Assembly (NCBI RefSeq): GCF_025499465.1
Contig: NZ_JAIMCA010000005.1
Location: 124,001-188,000, forward strand
DNA length: 64,000 nucleotides
Direction of reading: 5' to 3'
From: Allobosea sp. BH3
Lineage (GTDB): Bacteria > Pseudomonadota > Alphaproteobacteria > Rhizobiales > Beijerinckiaceae
Part shown: in pieces, positions 54,550 to 63,972 of the stretch
Numbering within the stretch: position 1 is the first letter of the stretch
How the letters are laid out: the number at the start of each line of letters is the position of its first letter
Notes under the pieces: model-generated
What the model was told of the DNA's origin: nothing
Seen by the model: the letters and a program-made list of their open reading frames with translations, nothing else
Databases searched by the model: none
Program-made: the position numbers and the translations under genes

Positions 54550-56757
54550 TCACCAGCGATAGGACAGCGTCGCCAGCACGGTGCGACGTAGGCCAAAGGA
54601 GCACTGCACGTCGCCATAGCAGCCCGAGACATACTCCTTGTCGAAGAGGTTCTGGGCGTTGACCTGCACCTTCCAGCCCTTGAGCGCCGGGTTGGCCACG
54701 CCGAACTCGTAGCTGATGGCGGCGTCGAACAGCGTGTAGTCGGGCGTAAAGAAGGTGTTGCCGGCGTTGCCTGCTCCCTCGCCGACATAGCGCACGCCGC
54801 CACCGAGCCCGAGGCCGGCGAAGAGGCCGCTCCTGAACGTGTAATGCGCCCAGAGCGACGCCATGTGGCGTGGCACCACCGGCGGGCGCTTGTGCAGGTC
54901 GACGCCGTTGCTCTTGGTCACTTCGGCGTCGGTATAGGCATAGGCCGCCACCAGATCGAGGTTCTCGAAGATGTTGGCGCGGGCTTCGAATTCGGCGCCG
55001 CGCGAGCGAACCTCGCCGGTCTGGACCTGGAAACCGGGGTTGACGGGGTCCGTCGTCAGCACGTTCGTCTGCGTCAGATCGTAGAGAGCGGCCTGCAGCG
55101 AGATCTTGCCGCCCGGCGGCTCGTATTTGAGGCCGACTTCGTATTGCTCGCCTTCGCTGGGCTTGGCCAGCCCGCCGCCGAAAAGAGCGCCGCTCTGCGG
55201 GTCGAAGGAAGTTGAATAGCTGGCATAGGGCGCGAAGCCATTGTCGAAGTTATACATCAGCGCCACGCGTCCGGTGCGGGCCGTGTCGTCCTGCTTGGTC
55301 GTCACGCCGGTAATCAGCGAACGGCTGTTCGTCTCGGCCCGGTCGAAGCGGCCGCCGACGAGCAGGGAGAGCCGGTCGAGCTTGATCTGGTCCTGCAGAT
55401 AGACGCCGTACTGCGATGTCGTCTGCTTCACGCTCAGCGACAGCGGCGGCAGGGCGAAGGGCAGCCGGCCATAGATCGGGTTTGTGAAGTCGAGCGTCTG
55501 CACCGTGCCGCCGGCGCCGGTGAGGGCGGTGCCGTCCGTCCAGTAGCCGTCGACGCCGAACAGGACCTTGTGGGTCAGCGGCCCGGTGTGGAAATCGGCC
55601 TGGAGCTGGTTGTCCATGCCGGCGGTGCGCGCGGTTTCGTTCGACATGGTGACGCGGCGCGTCAGCGTCTTCTGATCTGCGCCGATGCTGGCCGCGGCGA
55701 CCGTCCTGAACCGCGATTCGAGGTCGGAGAGCCGGACGTTCTGCCGGAAGGTGAAGATCTCGTTGAAGCGATGCTCGAAGGCCCAGCCGAGATTGGCCTG
55801 GTTGCGGCTGTAACCCTCGAAGCGCGGCTCGCCGGGGAAGAACTCGCTGCGGATGCGGCCGGCGCGGCTCGGGAGCACGCTGCCAATGGCCGGGATGAAG
55901 CCGTAGAAGCCGGTTTCCGGGTCGCGCTGGAAGGAGGCCATCAGCGTGAAGCTCGTTGCCCCGTTCGGCCGGTAAGTGACGGAGGGCGCGATGAAGATGC
56001 GCTCGTCCTTCGTGTAGTCGACCTGCGTGTCGGCGGTGCGGCCGAGGCCGACCACGCGATAGAGCCAGGTCTTCTCGGGATCGACGGGGCCGCCGATGTC
56101 GAAGGCCATCTCGGCACGCTGCCTGTTGCCGAACCGGAGCTGGACCTCGCCGTGCTTCTCGTCGAGCGGCCGCTTGCTGATCATGTTGACGAGGCCGCCG
56201 GGCTTGACCTGCCCGAAGACCACGGAGGAGGGGCCGCGCAGCACCTCGACGCGCTCCAGCCCCCAGGGCTCGAAGGACGGCACCAGGAAGTTGACGCCGC
56301 GCAGATAGCGCAGCCCGTCGAGGTTGTTGACGAAGCCGGCGCCCGATCCCGCGCCGCCGAAGCCGCGGATGAAGACGCTGTCGTAGCGGCCGCCGGAGGA
56401 GAGGCGCGTCTCGCCGAGCACGCCGGGCGTGTAGCGCAGCGCCTGGCTGACCGTGGTGGCGGCCTGGTCGTCCATCTGCTGGCGGGTGACGACGGAGACC
56501 GATTGCGGCGTCTCGATCAGCGGCGTGTCGGTCTTGGTGGCCGTGTCGCTGCGGCGGGCGACATAGCCGTCGACCGGTCCGCTGGCGCGTTCGCCCTGGA
56601 CCTCGATCGTGTCGAGGCCGATGGCCGGCGCCGCCGGCGCGTTCTGGGCCAGGGCCGCGCCGGACCAGCCGGCGATGACGGCCGCCAGCGCCACGCCGGC
56701 CTTATGCGTCACGCGATGGGCCGCGCGGTTGCCGATGATGATCTGCGTCTTGGCCAC
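54550..56757 (-). CDS. TonB-dependent siderophore receptor
   Basis: 735 residues from a GTG at 56757 (AGGA ten bases upstream). A signal peptide (ends AALAQ), a TonB-box region (IGLDTIEVQGE), then a plug domain (ETPQSVSVVTRQQMDDQ, RYTPGV, FIRGF, RVEVLRGPSSVVFGQ, PGGLVNMISKRP) and a beta-barrel ending in aromatic SYRW. Siderophore receptor subclass (TonB-siderophor). Probable cargo is an ester-linked catecholate, from the neighbouring esterase. Confidence 0.95.
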   Translation of the reverse strand: MAKTQIIIGNRAAHRVTHKAGVALAAVIAGWSGAALAQNAPAAPAIGLDTIEVQGERASGPVDGYVARRSDTATKTDTPLIETPQSVSVVTRQQMDDQAATTVSQALRYTPGVLGETRLSSGGRYDSVFIRGFGGAGSGAGFVNNLDGLRYLRGVNFLVPSFEPWGLERVEVLRGPSSVVFGQVKPGGLVNMISKRPLDEKHGEVQLRFGNRQRAEMAFDIGGPVDPEKTWLYRVVGLGRTADTQVDYTKDERIFIAPSVTYRPNGATSFTLMASFQRDPETGFYGFIPAIGSVLPSRAGRIRSEFFPGEPRFEGYSRNQANLGWAFEHRFNEIFTFRQNVRLSDLESRFRTVAAASIGADQKTLTRRVTMSNETARTAGMDNQLQADFHTGPLTHKVLFGVDGYWTDGTALTGAGGTVQTLDFTNPIYGRLPFALPPLSLSVKQTTSQYGVYLQDQIKLDRLSLLVGGRFDRAETNSRSLITGVTTKQDDTARTGRVALMYNFDNGFAPYASYSTSFDPQSGALFGGGLAKPSEGEQYEVGLKYEPPGGKISLQAALYDLTQTNVLTTDPVNPGFQVQTGEVRSRGAEFEARANIFENLDLVAAYAYTDAEVTKSNGVDLHKRPPVVPRHMASLWAHYTFRSGLFAGLGLGGGVRYVGEGAGNAGNTFFTPDYTLFDAAISYEFGVANPALKGWKVQVNAQNLFDKEYVSGCYGDVQCSFGLRRTVLATLSYRW

Positions 56758-56840
56758 GTGCTCAAATCCTGCCCCGGCGCCGTTGCGCGCCCCCTTTCGG
56801 GTTCTTTCAGGAAGGGCGGTCGCGCGGCAACGCGCCTGGC

Positions 56841-56877
56841 TTTCGATTCCCGCAGTATTTCTTTCGGACGAGTTTCG
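56841..56877 (-). promoter_or_regulatory. Phased TTTCG repeats before the receptor gene
   Basis: TTTCG occurs at 56841, 56862 and 56873 on the plus strand, 21 and 11 bases apart, so on one face of the helix (CGAAA on the receptor strand). This is the spacing of AraC-family half-sites and lies between the AraC gene and the receptor start. Possible PchR-like operator. Confidence 0.4.
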
Positions 56878-56919
56878 AATGCGTCCAAGCAGGATCGCCC
56901 AGCGGAAAACGCCCATGAA

Positions 56920-57777
56920 TCAGCGCAGCGCGCTGGGCGCGATGCCGAAGCGCTTGCGGAAGAGACCGGAGAAATGGGCAGGGCTGTAGCCGACCCGGAA
57001 GGCGGCGACGGAAACGCTTACCTCTCCGCTCGCGATCATCGCATGAGCCTGTTGCAGGCGATGCTCCTGCAGATATTCGAAGACGCTCGCTCCGAATTCG
57101 GTGCGGAAAGCGGAGGTCAGCTTGGTCGGGTTGAGGCCGCTTAGCCTTGCGAGTTCCGCCAGGCTCGGCGGCTCCTGCACCGATTCCAGCAATCGGTCGC
57201 GCACCGCGTGGATCTGCTCGCGCAGGCGCGGATTGAGTCTCGCCGACCGGGCGGGCCTTTCGCCCAGCACCTCGTCGAGCACGAGGGCGCCGAGTTCCAG
57301 GGCCTTGCCGGCAAGGTAGAGCTGGCGCAACGCCGGGCCGACCGGGCATTCGGCCATCTGGAGCGCCAGCGCCCGGATCGGTGCGCTGGCCGGGCGCACC
57401 CACAGGCCAGCATCGCCCGAGCCGGCGAAGCGCGCCGCCCTTTCCGCGCCTGCGCCGAACTCGCGCGCGACGAAATCGAAGTCGAACTGCATCAGCGCAT
57501 AACGCTGCGCCCCGTCGATAAGGGCCGTGCGCCGCTGAACATGCTCGCCGCCATTCGCCGCGACCAGAACGGTGGGCCCGTCGAGCAGCACGGGAGGCCG
57601 GTCGTCCAGCTCCACCGCCTGTCGGCCTTCGAGTATGACGGCGACCTTTAGGCCCAGCCGCATCGGCCCGACGACGCGCGCGCCCTGCTGGAGCGCGAAG
57701 GTGCCGGCGGAGAGGGTGAGTTGGCGCGAAAACAGTTCCAGGCTGGCAGCAGGCAGATGGGCTGAACCGGACGGCAT
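56920..57777 (-). CDS. AraC-family regulator of iron uptake (PchR-like)
   Basis: 285 residues. C-terminal AraC DNA-binding domain with both HTHs: LAELARLSGLNPTKLTSAF and VAAFRVGYSPAHFSGLFRKRFG. N-terminal ligand part resembles PchR-type siderophore sensors (VAVILEGRQAVELDDRPPVLL). AGAGG precedes the ATG. Immediately upstream of the receptor gene, same strand, so a local activator of this island is likely. Confidence 0.9.
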   Translation of the reverse strand: MPSGSAHLPAASLELFSRQLTLSAGTFALQQGARVVGPMRLGLKVAVILEGRQAVELDDRPPVLLDGPTVLVAANGGEHVQRRTALIDGAQRYALMQFDFDFVAREFGAGAERAARFAGSGDAGLWVRPASAPIRALALQMAECPVGPALRQLYLAGKALELGALVLDEVLGERPARSARLNPRLREQIHAVRDRLLESVQEPPSLAELARLSGLNPTKLTSAFRTEFGASVFEYLQEHRLQQAHAMIASGEVSVSVAAFRVGYSPAHFSGLFRKRFGIAPSALR

Positions 57778-57843
57778 CGCGACCTCTGTGAAGACGGCGA
57801 GACGTTACCGGTCGGAAGAAAGAAAAACAAGCAAAATCAATAG

Positions 57844-57860
57844 TTTATATGAATTCTAAG
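57844..57860 (-). promoter_or_regulatory. Second Irr/ICE-like box, before the AraC gene
   Basis: TTTATAT-N3-TTCTAAG matches the TTTAGAA-N3-TTCTAAA element at 11 of 14 positions and sits in an AT-rich stretch 67 bases before the AraC gene start. A TATAAA -10-like sequence on the minus strand overlaps it, the arrangement of a repressor site. Confidence 0.4.
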
Positions 57861-57921
57861 GTGTAGCCCGCCGTCATTCTCAAGCTTGCGCCGGGAGCTT
57901 CATGACCGGGCGGAGCCAGCC

Positions 57922-58500
57922 TCACAGATAGGGCGGCGAGCAGGCGCTCACGACGACGCAGCGCGCCGTGCCGATATTTCGGAAGCGATGCGGCACGCGG
58001 CTGTCGAAGAGATAGGCGTCGCCGGGCTTCAGCACCTTGATCTGCTCGCCGACGGTGATCTCGAGCTCGCCGGCCAGAACCACCCCGCCTTCGTGCGAAT
58101 CGTGCTTCAGCATGGTGACGCCGGTATCGGCGCCCGGCTCGTAGGATTCGTGCAGGATCTGCAGGTTGTGCGCCTGCGCGTCACCGACCTGGCGGAAGGA
58201 CATCTGCCCCCGGCTTCCCCCGCCATTGACCTTGTGCAGGCGTGAGGTCAGGTCGAGCAGATCCCCGGCCTCGAAGAAGACCTTGTCGAGGGGCGCGCGC
58301 GCTTCGTCAAAAAAATTGACCATCGACATCGGGATGCCGTCGAGGATTTTGCGCAGGGAGGCGACGGAGGGGCTGTTCCGGTTCTGCTCGATCAGCGAAA
58401 TCAGGCTGTGGGTAACGCCGGAGCGGGTGGCGAGTTCGCGCTGGGAAAGCCCCACAGACAGCCTTATTTCCCGCAATCTGCCGCCCACGTCGAAGCCCAT
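57922..58500 (-). CDS. XRE-family regulator with cupin (PuuR-like)
   Basis: 192 residues from ATG 58500, preceded by GGGGAGGG; upstream in-frame Met codons lack such a site. HTH LSQRELATRSGVTHSLISLIEQNRNSPS, then a cupin_2 (GVVLAGELEITVGEQIKVLKPG, ending FDSRVPHRFRN). Divergent from the amidohydrolase-transporter operon, which it probably represses in response to the operon's substrate. Other PuuR homologues sense polyamines. Confidence 0.92.
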   Translation of the reverse strand: MGFDVGGRLREIRLSVGLSQRELATRSGVTHSLISLIEQNRNSPSVASLRKILDGIPMSMVNFFDEARAPLDKVFFEAGDLLDLTSRLHKVNGGGSRGQMSFRQVGDAQAHNLQILHESYEPGADTGVTMLKHDSHEGGVVLAGELEITVGEQIKVLKPGDAYLFDSRVPHRFRNIGTARCVVVSACSPPYL

Positions 58501-58817
58501 CGCCACCCTCCCCTTGTGCGCTTGCATACGTCCCGCAGAACCCCTGCGCCTTGCACGGGTGGTTCCTGCTTCGCGGCTCTTGCGCTGCTCAATATTCTGA
58601 GCAATGCTAGCACGAAGCCAGTAAGAAAAAAGTGGCAGGGGAACAGCGGAGCGGACCAATAATCGCGACCGGATCGTTGCATTTCGTGTCGAGAATCCAA
58701 TCCGTTGAGTGCAGCAGTGTAGAATCGCATTGTCGGTTCTGCACTTCGATCGGCGTTGCCGGTCGTTACTTGACGACGGCGTCTGTGGCGTCAGTTGTTT
58801 CGTGAGAGCAGGGGTCG
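58501..58817. promoter_or_regulatory. 317-base divergent control region
   Basis: No coding region seen. It holds an exact inverted repeat TGCTCA-N6-TGAGCA (58586-58603) and, nearer the amidohydrolase, a TTGACG with an AGTTGT 17 bases on, a weak promoter. Shorter symmetric TGACG/CGTCA elements lie in the last 60 bases. Confidence 0.5.
58586..58603. promoter_or_regulatory. Candidate operator of the PuuR-like regulator
   Basis: TGCTCA-ATATTC-TGAGCA, a perfect 6-bp inverted repeat with an AT-rich centre, about 86 bases upstream of the regulator gene and 215 bases upstream of the amidohydrolase gene. Confidence 0.45.
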
Positions 58818-60464
58818 ATGACGCGCGCCGATACTGTTTTGTTGAATGGCCGGATTTTCTGCGGCCTGGCGGAAGGATTCGTCGAAGCTCTCGCGATCGG
58901 TGACGGTAAGGTGCTCGCCGCGGGCTCGGTCGAGGAGATCGCTGCCCTGCAAGGCCCCGGCACGCAGGTCGTCGACCTTGCCGGCCGTGTCGCCATCCCC
59001 GGCCTCAACGACGCTCATATGCATCTGCTGCCGCTCGGCCTGGGCATGAGCGAGGTCAACCTGCGCCCCGAGGAGGGCGTGCGCAGCATCGACGAGATCC
59101 TGCGCCGCATCGCGGCCGCCGCGAAGGCCAAGAAGCCGGGCGAATGGGTCTTCGGCCGCGGCTACGACCACAACGAGCTCGCCGAGGGCCGCCATCCGAC
59201 TGCTGCCGAGCTCGACCGGGTCGCGCCCGACAATCCGGTCTACATCAAGCGCACCTGCGGCCATGTCGGCGTCATCAACGGCAAGGCCATGCAGGCTGCC
59301 GGCATCGGCCACAACACGCTGAGCCCCGATGGCGGGCTGATCGAGCGGCGCGACAACCAGCTGACCGGCCTGCTGGCCGAAAGCGCACTGCGCATTGTCG
59401 TCGAGGCCATGCCGCGCCCGAGCCATGCCGAGCTGAAGGCCGCGATCGACAAGGCCGGGCACTATATGCTGGCGCAGGGCTTCACCAGCGTGATGGACGC
59501 TGGCGTCGGCATGACGGCCGGCATGGACGAGATCAAGGCCTATGAAGAGGCCGCCCGCGAGGGCGCGCTGCCGCTGCGGACCTGGGTCTGCATCTATGGC
59601 AACGCCGACGGCATTGGCGACGAGGCCCATGCGGCGGGCTATCGCTTCGGCCGCGAGGTCGGGCTGCTGCGCTATGGTGCGATGAAGGTGTTCGGGGACG
59701 GCAGTGCCGGCGGCCTGACGGCGGCGATGAGCGAGCCCTATATCGTCGGCGATCCCGACAACCGCGGCATCTTCATCTATTCCGACGAGAAGATGCACGG
59801 CTATCTCGCGCATTATCACCAGCTCGGCTACCAGCTCGCTATCCACGCCATCGGCGATGCCGCGATCGAGCAGGTGCTCTCCGGCATCGAGAAGGCGGAG
59901 AGCGCCGAGCACCCGATCCGCGGGCGCCGCCACCGCATCGAGCATTGCGGCTTCCTGACAGACGGCCAGCTCGCCCGCATGGCCGCTGCCGGCATCGACC
60001 CGGTGCCGCAGCCGGTGTTCATCTACGAGTTCGGCGATCTCTATGTCGTCAATCTCGGGGAGGAGCGCGCTGCCGCATCCTATCCGATGCGCAAATGGCT
60101 CGATGCCGGCCTCGCCGCGGCGGCAAGCTCCGATGCGCCGGTCTGCGCCACCGACCCGTTCAAGAACCTCTTCACCATGGTGACCCGCAAGACCAAGCGC
60201 GGCACCGTGATCGGTGGCGACGAGACGCTTTCTATGGCCGAGGCGGTCCATGCCTATACGGCGCTCGGCGCCTATACCCAGTTCGCCGAGGACCGGCTCG
60301 GCCGGCTCGTGCCGGGCCAGCTCGCGGACATCGCCGTGCTTTCGCATGACATCTTCTCGATTCCCGTCGAGGCGGTGGAGAACGACGTGCGCTGTGACCT
60401 GACCCTGCTCGGTGGCGAGGTGGTCTTCGACCGGCTCGGCCAGTTCGCGGCCGCTGCACAGTAG
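58818..60464 (+). CDS. YtcJ-like metal-dependent amidohydrolase
   Basis: 548 residues. Amidohydrolase_3 family: PGLNDAHMHLLPLGLG (first metal His pair), a YQLAIHAIGDAAIEQ segment (His), RIEHCGFLT, and SSDAPVCATDPF (metal Asp). N-terminal VLLNGRIFCGLAEG and C-terminal GRLVPGQLADIAVL form the composite beta-sandwich. AGGGG before the ATG. Hydrolyses an unknown amide or carbamate substrate, probably imported by the transporter that follows. Confidence 0.92.
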   Translation: MTRADTVLLNGRIFCGLAEGFVEALAIGDGKVLAAGSVEEIAALQGPGTQVVDLAGRVAIPGLNDAHMHLLPLGLGMSEVNLRPEEGVRSIDEILRRIAAAAKAKKPGEWVFGRGYDHNELAEGRHPTAAELDRVAPDNPVYIKRTCGHVGVINGKAMQAAGIGHNTLSPDGGLIERRDNQLTGLLAESALRIVVEAMPRPSHAELKAAIDKAGHYMLAQGFTSVMDAGVGMTAGMDEIKAYEEAAREGALPLRTWVCIYGNADGIGDEAHAAGYRFGREVGLLRYGAMKVFGDGSAGGLTAAMSEPYIVGDPDNRGIFIYSDEKMHGYLAHYHQLGYQLAIHAIGDAAIEQVLSGIEKAESAEHPIRGRRHRIEHCGFLTDGQLARMAAAGIDPVPQPVFIYEFGDLYVVNLGEERAAASYPMRKWLDAGLAAAASSDAPVCATDPFKNLFTMVTRKTKRGTVIGGDETLSMAEAVHAYTALGAYTQFAEDRLGRLVPGQLADIAVLSHDIFSIPVEAVENDVRCDLTLLGGEVVFDRLGQFAAAAQ

Positions 60465-60475
60465 GAGACGAACTT

Positions 60476-61417
60476 ATGCTGCGGCACACGCTGCAACGGC
60501 TCCTGCTGGTTCTGCCGGTCCTTCTCGGCGTGCTGCTGATCGGCTTCCTGCTGATGCAGGTGGTGCCGACCGACCCGGCCCAGGTGCGCGCCGGCCCCAC
60601 TGCGACCCAGGACATCGTCCAGGCGATCCGCCAGGAGCTCGGTCTCGACCAGCCGCTCTGGAAGCAGTTCCTGATCTATATCGGGCGGCTGGTGCAGGGC
60701 GATCTCGGCGTCTCCATCATCAACAACGTGCCCGTCGCACAGGAGCTCGGCAACACCATCGGCCCGACGCTGGAGCTGATGTTCGCCTCGCTGATCTGGG
60801 CGATCCCGCTTGGCATGACGCTGGGCACGCTCGGCGCCTATTTCCGCGGCTCGCTGCTCGACCGCGCGATCATGGCTTTCTCGGTCGCCGGCGTCTCGCT
60901 GCCGGTGTTCTTTCTGGGCCTGGGCCTGATCTGGCTGCTCGGCTTCAAATATCCGATCTTCCCCTTCACTGGGCGCATCGGGCCGCTCTGGACCTGGGAA
61001 GGATTCCAGGGGATCGTCCTGCCGGCGCTGACGCTGGGCGGCGTCTTCGTCGGTCCCGTCGCCCGCATGACCCGCACCTCGGTACTCGACGAGCTCGGCA
61101 ACGACCATGTCCGCACCGCCCGCGCCAAGGGGCTGAGCGAGGGCGTCGTCTTGCTGCGCCATACGCTCCGCAACGCGCTGGTGCCGGTCGTCACGCTGAT
61201 CGGTCTGCAGATCGGCTTCCTGCTCGGCGGTGCGGTGGTGACCGAAACAGTGTTCAGCTGGCCGGGTATCGGCCGGCTCGCGGTCGGCGCCATCCTGTCG
61301 AGCGACCTGCCGATGGCCCAGGGCACGATCATCGTCCTGTCGCTCGGCTTCATCCTGATCAATCTCGCGGTGGATGTTCTTTATGCCGTGCTCGATCCGC
61401 GCGTGAGGGCGTCCTGA
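60476..61417 (+). CDS. Dipeptide/oligopeptide-type ABC permease B
   Basis: 313 residues, six hydrophobic segments. DppB pattern: LLVLPVLLGVLLIGF, VPTDPAQVRAGP, RQELGLDQPLWKQFLIYI, DELGNDHVRTARAKGLSE (EAA-like loop), and ETVFSWPGIGRLAVGAI. AGGAGA precedes the ATG. Its stop overlaps the next ATG. Confidence 0.93.
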   Translation: MLRHTLQRLLLVLPVLLGVLLIGFLLMQVVPTDPAQVRAGPTATQDIVQAIRQELGLDQPLWKQFLIYIGRLVQGDLGVSIINNVPVAQELGNTIGPTLELMFASLIWAIPLGMTLGTLGAYFRGSLLDRAIMAFSVAGVSLPVFFLGLGLIWLLGFKYPIFPFTGRIGPLWTWEGFQGIVLPALTLGGVFVGPVARMTRTSVLDELGNDHVRTARAKGLSEGVVLLRHTLRNALVPVVTLIGLQIGFLLGGAVVTETVFSWPGIGRLAVGAILSSDLPMAQGTIIVLSLGFILINLAVDVLYAVLDPRVRAS

Positions 61418-62325
61418 TGAGCAGCGTCACCGATCAGGTCGACAAGGCCTCTGGCGCGGCGGATGTTGCTGCTGTCGTCGCCGCCTCCGCTCCTCGCCGC
61501 AAATCGGCGCTACGGATGCTGATCTCCGATACGGGCGCCTGCATCGCGCTCGCGCTCGTCGTGCTGGCGGTGCTCTGCGCTCTCTTCGCGCCCTGGCTCG
61601 CGCCGACCGACCCCTATGGCAACGATCTCGCCAACACGCTGAAGCCGCCGGGCGAAGGCGCGTTCCTCGGTACGGACGGGCAGGGGCGGGACATGATCAC
61701 CCGCCTCCTTTTCGGTCTGCGTACGACGCTGATGATGGGGTTCGCCTCGGTCTCCTTTGGTTGCATCATCGGTGGCGTCATCGGCTTCGCCGCCGCCTAT
61801 TACCCCAGTCTGTCCGGCATCCTGATGCGCCTGATGGACGTGCTGCTCTCCTTCCCGGCGATCCTGTTCGGTCTGGCCATCGCCGCGATCTTCGGCCCCG
61901 GCCTGACCGCGGTCATCATCGCGCTCTCCATCGCCACGGTGCCGCTGATGGCGCGTGTCGTGCGCGGCTCGGCGCTGGTCGTGCTGCAGCAGGGCTATAT
62001 CGAGGCGGCGCGCTCGCTGGGCCTGAACGACTTGCGGATCATCCTGCGTTACGTCCTGCCGAACTGCCTTTCGGCCATGTTCGTCTTCGTCACGCTGCGC
62101 TTCGGCCAGGTCATCCTGCTCGGTGCCGCGCTGTCCTTCCTCGGGCTCGGCGCCCAGCCGCCGACGGCGGAGCTCGGCGCCATGGCGGCGGACGGGCGCA
62201 ACTTCCTGTTCTTCGCCCCGCATGTCTCGGTTTTGCCGAGCCTCGTGATCTTCGCCGTCGTGCTGGCATTCAATGTGCTGGGAGACGCGCTGCGCGACGC
62301 GCTCGATCCCAAGCTGCGCCGATAG
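61417..62325 (+). CDS. Dipeptide/oligopeptide-type ABC permease C
   Basis: 302 residues. DppC pattern: LFAPWLAPTDPYGNDLANTL, FLGTDGQGRDMITRLLFGLR, EAARSLGLNDLRIILRYVLP (EAA loop) and LGAALSFLGLGAQPPTAELG. The N-terminal Ala/Val-rich leader (about 30 residues) is common in DppC. ATG overlaps the DppB-type stop by one base. Confidence 0.93.
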   Translation: MSSVTDQVDKASGAADVAAVVAASAPRRKSALRMLISDTGACIALALVVLAVLCALFAPWLAPTDPYGNDLANTLKPPGEGAFLGTDGQGRDMITRLLFGLRTTLMMGFASVSFGCIIGGVIGFAAAYYPSLSGILMRLMDVLLSFPAILFGLAIAAIFGPGLTAVIIALSIATVPLMARVVRGSALVVLQQGYIEAARSLGLNDLRIILRYVLPNCLSAMFVFVTLRFGQVILLGAALSFLGLGAQPPTAELGAMAADGRNFLFFAPHVSVLPSLVIFAVVLAFNVLGDALRDALDPKLRR

Positions 62326-62372
62326 CCGCCAGTTCATCGCCACCAGTAAACATAAAAAGGGGACCTGCTCGA

Positions 62373-63962
62373 ATGACCAAGCTTCCAAGCCTGCTTCTCG
62401 CCGGCGCTGCCGCCGCGACGTTCTTCGCCGCGCCGGCCATGGCGCAGCAGAAGGCGCCGCTCCAGATCCTGCGCGTCATCGACGCGGATCGCTACGACCC
62501 GATCCGCTCCACGGCGACCGCGGCCGCCGAGGTGCTCTACATGCTGGCGGATACGCTGGTGACGGTCGACTTCGACATGAAGACGATCAAGCCCGGCCTC
62601 GCCGATTCCTGGACCATCTCGCCGGACGGCAAGACCTACACCTTCAAGATCCGCAAGGACGTCAAGTTCTGCGACGGCCGGCCGATGACCATCGACGACG
62701 TGGTCTATTCGCTGAAGCGCTGGGTCGATCCCGCGAACAAGTCGCCCGTCTCCTTCCGCGGCGGCCAGGTCCAGGACATCCGCGCGGATGGCGATTCCAC
62801 CCTGATCTATGAGCTGAAGGAACCCTACAGCGACCTGATCTTCCAGATGGCGCTGTCCTTCGCCTCGATCATCGACAAGAATTCGGTCGAGAGCCTCGGC
62901 GCGAATTTCGGCGTGCAGGGCTTCAACGGCACCGGCCCTTACTGCTGGGTCAAGTGGACCCCGCGTCAGGAGCTCGTGCTCAAGAAGAACCCGCACTACA
63001 CCTGGGGCCCGCCGATCTACAAGGATCCGAAGCCGCAGATCGAGGACATCGTCTGGAAGATCATCCCCGAGCCGAACACGCTGATGGCCGCGATCCAGGC
63101 CAAGCAGGCGGACGTGACCTACTACACGCCCTATATCGCGCTCGACACGATGCAGAAGATCCCGGGCTTCACGGTGCAGCGCCAGGAAAACTACATCTAC
63201 GACGTCTTCATGGGTTTCCGGGTCGACAAGCCCGTCGCGAACGACAAGGCGATCCGCCAGGCCGCCAACATGGCGACCAACAAGGAAGCCATCGCCAAGG
63301 CGATCTTCTTCGGCAAGGGCCAGACCCTGCCGTCGCTCCTGAACCCGAGCGTGCTCGACTACGACAAGTCTTCCGCCGACAAGATGCCGAAATACGATCC
63401 GGCCGGTGCGGCGAAGCTGCTCGACGCCGCCGGCTGGAAGCCGGGCGCCGACGGCATCCGCGAGAAGGACGGCCAGAAGGCGACCTTCACCGTCTACGGC
63501 ATCCGCAACAGCGACAACCCGCGCATCTCCGAAGCGATGCAGGCTGATCTTCGCAAGGTCGGCATCGACATGAAGATCCAGCTCTGGGACGCGACGGTCG
63601 CCTGGGGCAAGCTCGCGACGCAGGAGTTCGACGCCTTCCTGATGTCCTACCCCTATGTGACGGCGACCGAGGCGCTGGGGCTCTATTTCCCGAGCCGCCA
63701 GATCCCGACGCCGAACCGCATGAACTGGAAGGACCCCAAGACGGATGATCTGATCCGCCAGGCGGCGACAGCCACCGACGATGCCACGCGCAAGCAGGCC
63801 ATCGGCGCGGTCCAGAACCAGCTCACCGAGGCGAATGTCTGGGTGCCGCTGGTCACGCAGCCCCTCTGGGTCGTCGCGACCGACCGCGTCGAGGGCGCCC
63901 GCGCCCACGGCCTTTACGGCGCCGGCCTCTACAAGGGCCTCGACATCAAGCTGAAGCGCTGA
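62373..63962 (+). CDS. Peptide-type ABC binding protein (DppA/OppA family)
   Basis: 529 residues. Signal peptide ends AMAQQ; SBP_bac_5 segments include GLADSWTISPDGKTYTFKIR, FCDGRPMTIDDVVYSLKRW, FNGTGPYCWVKWTPRQELVL and NPHYTWGPPIY. SD AAAAGGGGA. The family carries peptides, nickel, opines, glutathione and more, so cargo is open; the neighbouring amidohydrolase suggests an amide. No ATPase gene follows before a terminal hairpin. Confidence 0.92.
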   Translation: MTKLPSLLLAGAAAATFFAAPAMAQQKAPLQILRVIDADRYDPIRSTATAAAEVLYMLADTLVTVDFDMKTIKPGLADSWTISPDGKTYTFKIRKDVKFCDGRPMTIDDVVYSLKRWVDPANKSPVSFRGGQVQDIRADGDSTLIYELKEPYSDLIFQMALSFASIIDKNSVESLGANFGVQGFNGTGPYCWVKWTPRQELVLKKNPHYTWGPPIYKDPKPQIEDIVWKIIPEPNTLMAAIQAKQADVTYYTPYIALDTMQKIPGFTVQRQENYIYDVFMGFRVDKPVANDKAIRQAANMATNKEAIAKAIFFGKGQTLPSLLNPSVLDYDKSSADKMPKYDPAGAAKLLDAAGWKPGADGIREKDGQKATFTVYGIRNSDNPRISEAMQADLRKVGIDMKIQLWDATVAWGKLATQEFDAFLMSYPYVTATEALGLYFPSRQIPTPNRMNWKDPKTDDLIRQAATATDDATRKQAIGAVQNQLTEANVWVPLVTQPLWVVATDRVEGARAHGLYGAGLYKGLDIKLKR

Positions 63963-63972
63963 CGCCTTCAGG

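Noticed and set aside
54543..54803. N-terminal extension of the siderophore esterase
   Set aside because: It would overlap the receptor gene by about 250 bases and is low-complexity Ser/Arg-rich; GTG 54542 has a good Shine-Dalgarno right after the receptor stop.
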